A DNA stretch of 64,000 bases from Pseudothermotoga sp. (GTDB taxonomy: Bacteria > Thermotogota > Thermotogae > Thermotogales > DSM-5069): the NCBI GenBank assembly GCA_025060105.1, contig JANXCS010000001.1:166282-230281 (forward strand), given 5' to 3'. The notes beneath the pieces are model-generated. The model had not been told where the DNA came from. It saw only the letters and a list, made by a program, of their open reading frames with translations, and searched no databases. Position 1 is the stretch's first letter. Every line of letters starts with the position of its first letter. The position numbers were made by a program, and so were the translations under genes. Below, piece by piece: positions 1 to 7,407 of the stretch.

Positions 1-447
1 AGACAAACCTTCATCGAGCGTGAACCTTTCCCTCGTCCAGTCTACGGAAGCGCCAAGAGTTTCTATCTGTTGTCTGATTTCTTTTCTATACTTTCTTGCC
101 CACTCCCAAACTACCTCGAGAAATTCTTGTCTACCGAGTTGTTCACGCGTTTTTCCTTGGGACGCCAAATATTTCTCCACCGCGTTCTGAGTTGCAATAC
201 CTGCATGATCTTCTCCAGGAACCCACAACGTATCGTATCCCTTCATCCTCTTATAACGCACGAGGATATCTTGCAGAGTTATGTTCAAAGCGTGTCCCAT
301 ATGGATACGCCCAGTGATGTTTGGAGGTGGTATGACTATCACGAATGTTTCTCCAACACCACTCGGGGTGAAGTAACCTTTGTTCACCCAGAATTCATAC
401 CATTTTCTTTCGATCGCCTCGGGAGCATAACGTGTGCCAAGATCCAT
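1..447 (-). CDS. valS: Valyl-tRNA synthetase, N-terminal part (cut by window edge)
   Basis: Only the first 149 codons lie in the window; the gene runs off the left edge. It charges tRNA-Val with valine in the cytoplasm. The reading starts MDLGTRYAPEAIERKWYEFW, the usual opening of class I ValRS, and carries the HIGH-type ATP-binding motif as PPPNITGRIHMGHAL around residues 42-56. The ATG at 447 has a good ribosome binding site (GGAGGTGCTG) eight or so bases upstream. It follows two small genes on the same strand with a 49-base gap and may be read with them. The family assignment is secure; the rest of the protein cannot be judged. Confidence 0.95.
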   Translation of the reverse strand, partial: MDLGTRYAPEAIERKWYEFWVNKGYFTPSGVGETFVIVIPPPNITGRIHMGHALNITLQDILVRYKRMKGYDTLWVPGEDHAGIATQNAVEKYLASQGKTREQLGRQEFLEVVWEWARKYRKEIRQQIETLGASVDWTRERFTLDEGLS

Positions 448-496
448 CCTTTTCAGCACCTCCAGTGGCTTCCTTTCAACAAATTTTATCACAGCG

Positions 497-877
497 TTAG
501 CTCACAAAAATGCGAACCGTTGTGCCATCGTTGCTCGATATATTCACAATGTCACCTTCTAACTCTTCTAAACTGCTTAGAACTTGATCGATCTGATGAG
601 CGATCATTTGTAGATCAACGTTTGGTAACTTCTCTTTCAAGGCTGGCAACGAGAGTTTCAAAAGTTGTGCCATGCTCACAGGTATTTTCACATCAACTTT
701 TTCGCCTTGAGCGCTTCTGATTTGAATGTAAAGCATTTTCTTTCCCGAAGTTTTTTCTCTCGCATGTTGCTGAGACGGTGAAAAAATTCCTACTGTTTCA
801 GCTATCTCCAAAGCTTCCTCCGGACTTATCTTGCCTTCCTTGACGAGCTTGAACAACTTCAATAGTTCCTCCCTCAT
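497..877 (-). CDS. Small SHOCT-like domain protein
   Basis: A 126-residue soluble protein of unknown function. The first 30 residues (MREELLKLFKLVKEGKISPE and following EALEIAE) form the short helical SHOCT-like motif seen at the N terminus of many bacterial regulatory or membrane-associated proteins. A basic linker follows, then a C-terminal domain with the pattern VDVKIPVS...GDIVNIS..DGTTVRIFV. I chose the ATG at 877 rather than one eight codons upstream because GAGGAGGAAGATC directly precedes it. It lies 13 bases after the membrane-protein gene at 891-1412, whose C-terminal half follows the same pattern, so the two look like co-expressed relatives. No catalytic residues are apparent. The real role is unknown; the domain names are from memory. 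Confidence 0.75.
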   Translation of the reverse strand: MREELLKLFKLVKEGKISPEEALEIAETVGIFSPSQQHAREKTSGKKMLYIQIRSAQGEKVDVKIPVSMAQLLKLSLPALKEKLPNVDLQMIAHQIDQVLSSLEELEGDIVNISSNDGTTVRIFVS

Positions 878-890
878 GATCTTCCTCCTC

Positions 891-1412
891 TCATACAACA
901 CCGATTTTCACCGTTGTGTCCTCGGTTTCAATGTGAACGAAGTCTCCCTTGTATGTGAAAAGTTCATCAAGGCAAGAGTTTACCAGCGTGAGGATCGACC
1001 TTACTTCGTTTTCAGACAATGAAGAACCAGATTTTTTGCATAGATGCTTGATGAACAAAGAAGAAAGGGAGTTCAAAAAAGGCCTCACCAGCAGAATTAG
1101 GGATATCGGTATCGATATCTTGATGTCAACTTCTTTTTTTCCTCCTCTAATCCAGACGATGATCTTTCTGCCAACTGGTGCTGTAAAAAAGCTTTCAAGC
1201 CATTCAAGATCTTCTTCATCAATTTTACCTTTCAGTTGTTCTTTAAGAAAAAATAGTTCGTTCTTTTGCCTTTTCCTAGCACGAAGTGCGATTTTTGAGA
1301 GGGTAACTATCAGATAAATTCCGGCAGCTAGGAACAAGATACCGAAGAATACTCTAGCACCGAAAACTATCAAAGCTGTCCCTGCAAGTATCAGTATGAT
1401 GGCCAATAGCAC
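891..1412 (-). CDS. Two-helix membrane protein with C-terminal domain shared with the next gene
   Basis: A 173-residue protein, function unknown. The first 40 residues form two adjacent hydrophobic segments (roughly 1-20 and 22-40) with almost no loop between them, followed by a basic stretch RARKRQK that should be cytoplasmic. Residues 85-173 hold the same pattern as the neighbouring 126-residue protein: VDIKISIPISL, then a hydrophobic helix, then GDFVHIE.EDTTVKIGV. It therefore looks like a membrane-anchored version of the same domain. The start is a GTG at 1412 behind GGGGTGGGAAC. It is the first gene of a minus-strand run ending in valS; about 270 bases separate it from the divergent rplU. 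Confidence 0.7.
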   Translation of the reverse strand: MLLAIILILAGTALIVFGARVFFGILFLAAGIYLIVTLSKIALRARKRQKNELFFLKEQLKGKIDEEDLEWLESFFTAPVGRKIIVWIRGGKKEVDIKISIPISLILLVRPFLNSLSSLFIKHLCKKSGSSLSENEVRSILTLVNSCLDELFTYKGDFVHIETEDTTVKIGVV

Positions 1413-1575
1413 GTTCCCACCCCAAAAAATTGTAAATCATATCTTCAAATTTATCAAGTTCTAGTTCAGATTTTTTTGCCAAAGTGGTCCAACGACGAAA
1501 GGGTTGTTATAAGGATACGTTGGAGTGAATCGACAGTGGTGTAATGTTTTATTTTCTTAATCTTAATGGTACGGA

Positions 1576-1584
1576 TGATACAAT
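1576..1584 (+). promoter_or_regulatory. Candidate extended -10 promoter for rplU
   Basis: TGATACAAT matches an extended -10 element (TGn followed by TACAAT). No convincing -35 lies 17 bases upstream, as expected for an extended -10 promoter. It would start the transcript at about 1591, just before the leader hairpin of rplU. The rest of the region between 1413 and 1606 shows nothing clear. Confidence 0.45.
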
Positions 1585-1606
1585 AATGCCGCTGAAAAAA
1601 TTCATA

Positions 1607-1662
1607 GCACTTGAAAAACGTGAAAAAGGTTCCACGGTGAGTGGAACTACGTTTTTCAGTGC
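1607..1662 (+). promoter_or_regulatory. Long leader hairpin upstream of rplU
   Basis: A near-perfect stem. The outer arms are GCAC-(T)-TGAAAAACGT at 1607-1621 and ACGTTTTTCAGTGC at 1649-1662. The inner arms are GTTCCAC at 1629-1635 and GTGGAAC at 1641-1647, closing a GGTGA loop. A seven-base bulge lies on the 5' side. The hairpin ends nine bases before the AAGGAGG of rplU and no run of T follows, so it is not an intrinsic terminator. Leaders that feed back on L21 operons are known in other bacteria; assigning this one that role is inference. Confidence 0.6.
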
Positions 1663-1685
1663 TTGTTTACCAAGGAGGTGTGTTC

Positions 1686-2009
1686 GTGTACGCCATTATA
1701 GAAACTGGTGGAAAGCAGTACCGTGTCAGTGAAGGCGACATAGTCGCGGTGGAAAAATTACCGCAAACCGAGGGAGAGCCTGTCATCTTCGACCGAGTTG
1801 TTCATGTTTCTGCCGATCAACTAGTCAAGATAGGACAACCCTATGTGGAAGGTTGCAATGTGAAAGGCATCGTGTTGAAGCATGAGAAGGCTAGAAAGGT
1901 CATGTCGATACGTTATAGACCTAAAGACAACGTTCGAAGGAGACGTGGTCACAGACAATGGTATACACTAGTTAAGATCGAAAAAATCGAGCTTGGTGAA
2001 AGTTCGTGA
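1686..2009 (+). CDS. rplU: 50S ribosomal protein L21
   Basis: 107 residues, the normal length for L21, which binds 23S rRNA domain VI in the large subunit. It opens YAIIETGGKQYRVSEGD, the family signature, and the C-terminal basic segment YRPKDNVRRRRGHRQ is the typical rRNA-contacting end. The GTG at 1686 was chosen because AAGGAGGTG lies eight bases upstream and the protein aligns from its first residue; an earlier in-frame start would add 15 unrelated residues and fall inside the leader hairpin. The stop overlaps the start of prp by four bases, giving the gene order rplU-prp-rpmA common in Firmicutes-type genomes. Confidence 0.95.
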   Translation: MYAIIETGGKQYRVSEGDIVAVEKLPQTEGEPVIFDRVVHVSADQLVKIGQPYVEGCNVKGIVLKHEKARKVMSIRYRPKDNVRRRRGHRQWYTLVKIEKIELGESS

Positions 2010-2341
2010 TAAGAGCGAGATTTTTCTCGTCAAATGGCCATTACGTTTCTTTTTGTATTGAAGGCCACAGTGGCTATGACATCAAAGGCAAAGACATAGT
2101 TTGTGCTGCTGTGAGTGCTCTTGCGCAACACACGGCACGTTCTCTTACCAAGTATTGTGGTGCTATCGTTGAGAAAAAACAAGCGAAACTTAACGTGATG
2201 CTCCCTCGACCAAGTGAATTTTCTGACATCTTTGTGAGAGAGCTTCACGAAAGCATCGAAGATATCCGTTCACAGTATCCACAAAATTTGTCTGTGGAGG
2301 TGGTGATCAATGAGGATCGACATACAGTTGTTCGGTCGTAG
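2006..2341 (+). CDS. prp: Ribosomal-processing cysteine protease Prp
   Basis: 111 residues. Prp removes the N-terminal extension of ribosomal protein L27 in organisms whose L27 carries one. The catalytic His and Cys of the family are visible in GHSGYD (residues 20-25) and [10 protein letters not shown] (about 30-39). The start overlaps the rplU stop (ATGA type), and the last 32 bases overlap rpmA, so the protease and its substrate are translationally linked. The downstream L27 does have a matching extension, which supports the function. Without it the alternative label would be the older YsxB/DUF464 family name. Confidence 0.9.
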   Translation: MIRARFFSSNGHYVSFCIEGHSGYDIKGKDIVCAAVSALAQHTARSLTKYCGAIVEKKQAKLNVMLPRPSEFSDIFVRELHESIEDIRSQYPQNLSVEVVINEDRHTVVRS

Positions 2342-2582
2342 GAAGAGTGGATCGATAGGTAACAGAGACAGCAATCCAAAGTACTTAGGTGTGAAGGTTG
2401 GAGATGGCCAGTTGGTGAGTGCAGGAAGCATAATAGTGAGGCAAAGAGGGACGAAGATACACCCTGGTGAAAATGTTGGCTGTGGTAGAGATTTCACGCT
2501 TTTTGCTCTCACTGACGGAACGGTCAAATTCTACGTTAGTAGAAACAGAAAGTTTGTCAAAGTGATTCCACAAAAGCAATGA
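2310..2582 (+). CDS. rpmA: 50S ribosomal protein L27 with cleavable N-terminal extension
   Basis: 90 residues. L27 reaches the peptidyl-transferase centre with its N terminus. This copy starts [20 protein letters not shown]: the normal mature L27 begins at about residue 9, so MRIDIQLF is an extra peptide ending in Phe, resembling the Firmicutes extension (MLKLNLQFF type) cut by Prp. The rest ([14 protein letters not shown], then [15 protein letters not shown]) is canonical. The ATG at 2310 follows GGAGGTGGTGATCA. It overlaps prp by 32 bases. Cleavage between residues 8 and 9 is inference from family knowledge. Confidence 0.95.
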   Translation: MRIDIQLFGRRKSGSIGNRDSNPKYLGVKVGDGQLVSAGSIIVRQRGTKIHPGENVGCGRDFTLFALTDGTVKFYVSRNRKFVKVIPQKQ

Positions 2583-2595
2583 GGAGGGTCAGCTT

Positions 2596-3039
2596 ATGGC
2601 ACGTCCTATGCCTATACAGAAAACTACGATTGTGAGAAATCGCGGAGGAAAGTGGTATCTGGTGGACGCTTCTGGTAAAGTATTGGGACGTTTGGCGAGT
2701 CAGATAGCGAAGTATCTAATGGGGAAAAACGAGCCAACTTTCTTTCCAGGAGTTGACAACGGTAACTATGTGGTAGTCATCAATGCTCACAAAGTCGTAT
2801 TGACAGGGAAAAAGCTCGACCAGAAGATTTACTACAGACACAGTGGGTATCCCGGTGGAATAAAAATGCAGACAGCAAAGCAGATACTCCAAACGTATCC
2901 AGAGCGTTTGATATATTTGGCTGTCAAGAGGATGCTTCCAAAAAGAGCGCTTGGTGAAAAATATCTAAAACGGCTCAAGGTGTACGCTTCTGACAAGCAT
3001 CCGCACGAAGCTCAGAATCCTGTTCCAATTGAAGTATGA
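2596..3039 (+). CDS. rplM: 50S ribosomal protein L13
   Basis: 147 residues, as expected for L13, an early assembly protein of the large subunit. Visible family motifs are WYLVDASGKVLGRLASQIAK (about residues 20-39), YYRHSGYPGG (about 80-89) and AVKRMLPKRALGEKYLKRLK (about 109-128). The ATG at 2596 follows GAGGAGGGTCAGCTT. The gene sits 13 bases after rpmA and 14 bases before rpsI; L13-S9 is a near-universal bacterial pair. Confidence 0.97.
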   Translation: MARPMPIQKTTIVRNRGGKWYLVDASGKVLGRLASQIAKYLMGKNEPTFFPGVDNGNYVVVINAHKVVLTGKKLDQKIYYRHSGYPGGIKMQTAKQILQTYPERLIYLAVKRMLPKRALGEKYLKRLKVYASDKHPHEAQNPVPIEV

Positions 3040-3053
3040 TGGGAGGGTGAGCG

Positions 3054-3467
3054 ATGGCGACGACCACTCAGCAAGTTATATACCATGGTGTTGGGAGAAG
3101 AAAGACTTCTGTTGCTCGTGTTCATTTGAAACTTGGTAATGGTAAACTGGTCATAAACGACGAGGAATACAACAGTGCTGAAGAATATTTTAAAGATTCA
3201 GTCAGAGCCAAACATGCGATGGAACCACTCGTTGTGACCAACAACGTTGGTAAGTTCGACGTTTTCATTAACGTAGAAGGTGGTGGGCTGTCAGGACAAG
3301 CCGGTGCAGTTCGACTTGGTATTGCAAGAGCGCTTGTTCAGTTCGACGAGAATTTGAGGCCAGTACTCAGGGAGAAAGGTATGCTAACAAGAGATCCAAG
3401 GATGGTTGAGAGGAAGAAGTACGGTCTCAAGAAATCTCGTAGGGCTCCGCAGTACTCGAAGCGATGA
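3054..3467 (+). CDS. rpsI: 30S ribosomal protein S9
   Basis: 137 residues. S9 binds the head of the small subunit and its C-terminal tail reaches the P-site tRNA. The sequence shows [14 protein letters not shown] near the N terminus, [19 protein letters not shown] in the middle and the canonical C-terminal end [17 protein letters not shown] with the final KR. ATG at 3054 follows GGGAGGGTGAGCG. It is the last gene of the ribosomal run; a short GC hairpin follows at 3475. Confidence 0.97.
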   Translation: MATTTQQVIYHGVGRRKTSVARVHLKLGNGKLVINDEEYNSAEEYFKDSVRAKHAMEPLVVTNNVGKFDVFINVEGGGLSGQAGAVRLGIARALVQFDENLRPVLREKGMLTRDPRMVERKKYGLKKSRRAPQYSKR

Positions 3468-3474
3468 AACAACT

Positions 3475-3490
3475 GGGGGCACATGCCCCC
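3475..3490 (+). terminator. Weak GC hairpin after rpsI
   Basis: GGGGGC and GCCCCC flank an ACAT loop, a six-base perfect stem eight bases after the rpsI stop. Only TTT follows, so termination may be partial, letting some transcripts continue into dnaG. Confidence 0.45.
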
Positions 3491-3555
3491 TTTGAACTCA
3501 TCTCAATGTGGAGCAGTCAAACCAAGGCAGTGGTACTTCTACAGGTATCCACACA

Positions 3556-5232
3556 ATGGTGAGTAGGGATCTGGTAGAAAGGATCAAACAGTCCATTGAC
3601 ATCGTCGAACTCGTTTCTCAGTATGTATCTCTACAAAAAGTTGGTTCCAGCTACAGGGGGTTATGTCCGTTTCACGCTGAGAAGACCCCATCTTTTTTCG
3701 TGAACCCAACACTCAAACTCTACCACTGCTTTGGTTGTGGTGCAGCGGGTGATGTAATCAAATTTCTACAAGAGATAGAGCACATTTCGTTTCAAGAGGC
3801 ACTCGAAAGACTCGCAAAGATGGTGGGTATTGAATTGAAGTTATCAGCGACTCAATCTGAAAAGGATCTTTATACTGAATATTTAACTAAAGTGTTTCTG
3901 GAATACAAGAAACAACTTGAAAAAAGCAAGCAAGCGCTTGAATATCTCAATAAGAGAGGTTTCTCTGAGAGTGAAGTAAAAACTTATGAATTTGGCTATT
4001 GTCCTAATGATTCCCGCATTGCTCAAAAAATCGCACAGATTTTATCAATACCAATGGAGAAATCACTCCAGTATGGGCTTTACAAACCTAGCAATGGTGT
4101 CGATCTTTTTGAAGGCCGATTGATAATCCCTATAAAAGACGAGGTTGGGAAGATAATCGCCTTCGCGGGTAGGAGTTTGGACGATCGAGAGCCTAAGTAT
4201 TTGAACTCTCCAGAAACTAAGTTTTTTTCAAAAAAGTCTGTGCTGTTCATGTTTGACTCAGCTAAGAAGGCGATCAAAGCACTAGATTTTGTTGTTGTCT
4301 GTGAAGGTTACTTTGATGCCCTAGCGTTTCATAGATCAGGCATCACCAACTCTGTTGCCGTTTTGGGTACGAACTTGACGAAGGAGCACGTATCAAAGCT
4401 CGTACCCCTGAGTAAGAACGTAATCTTATGTTTTGACAACGATGAGGCTGGAATCAAAGCCACATTGAGATCACTCAAAACCTTGATCGAATCTTCTTTC
4501 GACGTGGCAGTAGTGAAACTTTCTGAGAAAGACCCAGATGAGGTTCACAAAAAGTACGGTTCCGAAGGTTTGAGGAAAGCTCTTTCAGAAGCGATACCGT
4601 TCGAAGAGTATTTAGCCGAAGTGTACGAGAAGTTCTTCAACATTACTACGAGTGCCGGTCTAGAGAAGTATATTAATGCCTTGAGGAATTGGGCACAGAT
4701 CCTTTTGAGGGACAGAAGGATGGATAGATATGAAAGTCTCGTAGAAGCCACTTCGAGGAAGACTAGATTGTCTGTAGCACAGTTGAACGAGATGTTCAGG
4801 CTCCAAAATCCCGTGGCAGTCAAAACTTTGAGGTCATCCCTTCCAAGTGAAGATGACTACATAATCTATTTGTACATAACCGCTGAAAAATTTAGGGAAG
4901 AAATCGATAAGATAGATTTCAGTTTGATTTCCGAAAACGCGAGAAGATTGTTGGAATTTCTGCGTCAAGGGAAAGATGTGTCTGAGCTGAGTTCAGATTT
5001 GAGGGAATATGCTTTCTCGGTCTTGGCGAGGATCCCGGAAGGAGATCCGGAGAAGATGTTCAACGATGTGAAGAGGAGATACTTAAGAAAGGTGATTGAA
5101 AAAGAATTGTTACAGATTGACAGTAAACTGACCTTTTGTCAGAGTCATGAAGAACGCGCTTATCTTTTGAAACGAAGGCTTGAACTGGTTTCCCAGATCA
5201 GATCACTGGGAGGTGAGCGGAATGGAACTTGA
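3556..5232 (+). CDS. dnaG: DNA primase
   Basis: 558 residues from this start. Makes RNA primers for replication. The N terminus has the zinc-binding domain: CPFH followed by [13 protein letters not shown]. The TOPRIM domain follows with [15 protein letters not shown] and [10 protein letters not shown], the acidic residues that hold catalytic metals. The C-terminal helicase-interaction region is present but weakly conserved. The start is uncertain: a GTG at 3508 would add 16 Gly/Ser-rich residues unlike the family, whereas ATG 3556 gives [20 protein letters not shown], which matches primase openings, though its ribosome binding site is poor. The last 11 bases overlap rpoD, so primase and the major sigma factor are coupled, as in the classic macromolecular-synthesis operon. 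Confidence 0.9.
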   Translation: MVSRDLVERIKQSIDIVELVSQYVSLQKVGSSYRGLCPFHAEKTPSFFVNPTLKLYHCFGCGAAGDVIKFLQEIEHISFQEALERLAKMVGIELKLSATQSEKDLYTEYLTKVFLEYKKQLEKSKQALEYLNKRGFSESEVKTYEFGYCPNDSRIAQKIAQILSIPMEKSLQYGLYKPSNGVDLFEGRLIIPIKDEVGKIIAFAGRSLDDREPKYLNSPETKFFSKKSVLFMFDSAKKAIKALDFVVVCEGYFDALAFHRSGITNSVAVLGTNLTKEHVSKLVPLSKNVILCFDNDEAGIKATLRSLKTLIESSFDVAVVKLSEKDPDEVHKKYGSEGLRKALSEAIPFEEYLAEVYEKFFNITTSAGLEKYINALRNWAQILLRDRRMDRYESLVEATSRKTRLSVAQLNEMFRLQNPVAVKTLRSSLPSEDDYIIYLYITAEKFREEIDKIDFSLISENARRLLEFLRQGKDVSELSSDLREYAFSVLARIPEGDPEKMFNDVKRRYLRKVIEKELLQIDSKLTFCQSHEERAYLLKRRLELVSQIRSLGGERNGT

Positions 5233-6418
5233 AAAGGAAAAAACGATCGAGCAGGAAGAAAAAGTTTTAGATGTAGAAGAAGAAAAATCTGTGAAAACGC
5301 TCTCACACGAGGAAATCGAAAAGAAAATTAAAAATCTCATCAAGCTTGGAAAAAGAAAGGGTTTCATCACTTATGATGACATAGACAGGGCATTTCCACC
5401 AGATTACGATGGCTTCGATTCGTCGCTCATAGAGAGAATCTACGAAGAACTTGAGAAGAACAAAATAACCATACAGGACACTGAACCTGAGACCCTTGAG
5501 GAAATCGAGACCGAAGTAGAAGAAATTCCTGGTGCCGAAGAAGAAGGTCCCGAGGTATACGATAATGTCTCATTGAAAGACCCGATCAAAATGTATTTAA
5601 GGGAGATCGGTAAGATACCTTTGCTAACTCCTTCTCAAGAGAGGGAACTAGCAAGGAGAGCACAAATGGGTAGCGAAAGAGCAAAAAAGAAGTTGATCGA
5701 ATCCAACTTGAGGCTCGTTGTTAGTATTGCCAAAAGGTACATAGGCCGAGGCTTGTCGTTCCTTGACCTCATTCAGGAAGGTAACATAGGTCTCTTGAAA
5801 GCCGTGGAAAAATTCGATTGGAGGAAGGGATACAAATTCAGCACTTACGCAACGTGGTGGATAAGGCAAGCCATCACGCGTGCCATAGCTGATCAAGCAA
5901 GAACTATCAGGATACCAGTACACATGGTGGAAACGATCAATAAACTGAACAGAGTCAGCAGAGAGTATTACCAAAAGTACGGTGAGCAACCCACGGTAGA
6001 GGAACTAGCCAAGATGATGAACAAACCTGTTGAAAAGATAGAAGAAGTACTTCAAGCATCTCGTGAAACGGTGTCATTGGAATCTCCTGTTGGAGAAGAT
6101 GAAGACTCGGTTATGGGAGATTTCATAGCTGACGAGAGCATAGCGTCTCCTAAGAAAGAGGCTATGAGAATGCTTATAAGGGAAGAGCTGGAAAAAGTTT
6201 TGAAGACGCTTAACCCAAGAGAAGCCATGGTTCTGAAGATGAGATATGGATTGTTGGATGGCAAAGCTAAGACACTTGAGGAAGTTGGCCAATACTTCAA
6301 TGTAACGAGGGAGAGGATCAGACAAATCGAAGTGAAGGCTCTCAGAAAGTTGAGGCATCCATCGCGGAGCAAGTATCTAAAATCTCTGATAACACTACTC
6401 GATGATCATGAAAAATAG
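5222..6418 (+). CDS. rpoD: Primary RNA polymerase sigma factor (sigma-70/SigA)
   Basis: 398 residues. It directs RNA polymerase to housekeeping promoters. An acidic N-terminal region 1.1-like segment (about 1-110) is followed by region 1.2 ([20 protein letters not shown]), region 2 with [12 protein letters not shown] and [17 protein letters not shown] (-10 recognition and melting), region 3 ([14 protein letters not shown]) and region 4.2 with a helix-turn-helix [20 protein letters not shown] near the C terminus. The ATG at 5222 follows GGGAGGTGAGCGGA; an upstream in-frame start inside dnaG has no such site. It overlaps dnaG by 11 bases and its stop shares a base with the GTG of the next gene. 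The promoters seen in this window (TTGACA/TATAAT type) suit this factor. Confidence 0.97.
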   Translation: MELEKEKTIEQEEKVLDVEEEKSVKTLSHEEIEKKIKNLIKLGKRKGFITYDDIDRAFPPDYDGFDSSLIERIYEELEKNKITIQDTEPETLEEIETEVEEIPGAEEEGPEVYDNVSLKDPIKMYLREIGKIPLLTPSQERELARRAQMGSERAKKKLIESNLRLVVSIAKRYIGRGLSFLDLIQEGNIGLLKAVEKFDWRKGYKFSTYATWWIRQAITRAIADQARTIRIPVHMVETINKLNRVSREYYQKYGEQPTVEELAKMMNKPVEKIEEVLQASRETVSLESPVGEDEDSVMGDFIADESIASPKKEAMRMLIREELEKVLKTLNPREAMVLKMRYGLLDGKAKTLEEVGQYFNVTRERIRQIEVKALRKLRHPSRSKYLKSLITLLDDHEK

Positions 6419-7407
6419 TGGTGTTAACTATAATTTTCGGAGGTGGTGCTAAGCTGGCAACTAGAACCGTTGAGATTCCTGATAACGTTGATATGGTCAT
6501 CGTGCTTGGCCAATATGATAACAGGTTGAGATTTTTGAAAAAGCGTTTTCCTGTGAGTATTGACGTCTCAGACAAGAGAATTGTTGTGGCTGGAAACGAT
6601 GAATCAACAGTTGAAATTGTCGAGAACATTATATCTCAAGTGATTGCGGCTGCAAGAAGAGGTTATGCTCTTGATTGGCAGGAGTTTGAAGCACTCGTGA
6701 ATTTGTACACAGATGCTGCGAGAGGAATGGAGCTTTCACATTCACCTCCACTCGTTGGGAGAATCCGCCCTAAAACCAAGGGACAAACTGATTACATCGA
6801 AGCTATGAAGAAATACGACGTTGTTTTCGTCATAGGACCTGCCGGAACTGGTAAGACCTATTTAGCTGTCGCCATGGCACTCGAGTATTTAAAAAATGGG
6901 TTGGTGCAAAGGATCGTTCTCACAAGACCAGCAGTTGAAGCGGGAGAAAAACTTGGATTCCTCCCCGGCGATCTTGTCGAAAAGGTTGACCCCTACTTAA
7001 GGCCAATTTACGATGCTATTTTAGACATGATACCTGCTGACAAATTCTACACTTACAGACAGAGAGGTATAGTCGAAATTGCTCCATTGGCATTCATGAG
7101 GGGCAGAACGCTCAATAATTGTTTCATAATTCTAGATGAAGCTCAAAATGCTACACATCAGCAAATGAAAATGTTCTTGACTCGAATCGGATTCAATTCC
7201 AAAGCAGTTATAACAGGCGATGTGACGCAGGTGGACATAGATAGACAGCAGTCTGGATTAATCGAATGTGAGAAAATACTGAAGGGTATAGAAGGTATAG
7301 GTTTCGTTTATCTCAGCGACGCTGATGTGGTTAGGCATCCAGTCGTCAAGAACATAATAAAGGCTTACGAAGAATACGAGAGGAAGAAAAATGGCTTTAA
7401 CAGCTAG
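6418..7407 (+). CDS. PhoH-like ATPase (PhoL type)
   Basis: 329 residues from the GTG at 6418. PhoH-family P-loop ATPases are linked to RNA metabolism and ribosome maturation and usually sit next to ybeY, as here. Walker A is GPAGTGKTYLA (about 141-151), then TRPAVEAGEKLGFLPGD, Walker B FIILDEAQNAT, and TGDVTQVD, the canonical PhoH set. An N-terminal KH-like segment precedes them. The start is doubtful: GTG 6418 overlaps the rpoD stop but has no ribosome binding site, while GGAGGTG at 6440 is ideally placed for an in-frame CTG at 6451, which would shorten the protein by 11 residues. The 3' end overlaps the HD-domain gene by 17 bases. Confidence 0.93.
   Translation: MVLTIIFGGGAKLATRTVEIPDNVDMVIVLGQYDNRLRFLKKRFPVSIDVSDKRIVVAGNDESTVEIVENIISQVIAAARRGYALDWQEFEALVNLYTDAARGMELSHSPPLVGRIRPKTKGQTDYIEAMKKYDVVFVIGPAGTGKTYLAVAMALEYLKNGLVQRIVLTRPAVEAGEKLGFLPGDLVEKVDPYLRPIYDAILDMIPADKFYTYRQRGIVEIAPLAFMRGRTLNNCFIILDEAQNATHQQMKMFLTRIGFNSKAVITGDVTQVDIDRQQSGLIECEKILKGIEGIGFVYLSDADVVRHPVVKNIIKAYEEYERKKNGFNS

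Noticed and set aside
70-720. Long plus-strand frame over the valS end and the SHOCT-like gene
   Set aside because: It is the opposite strand of valS, which shows HIGH and other ValRS residues on the minus strand; no ribosome binding site and a composition unlike real proteins.
1544-1732. Short plus-strand frame before rplU
   Set aside because: It runs through the leader hairpin and out of frame with L21, with no ribosome binding site.
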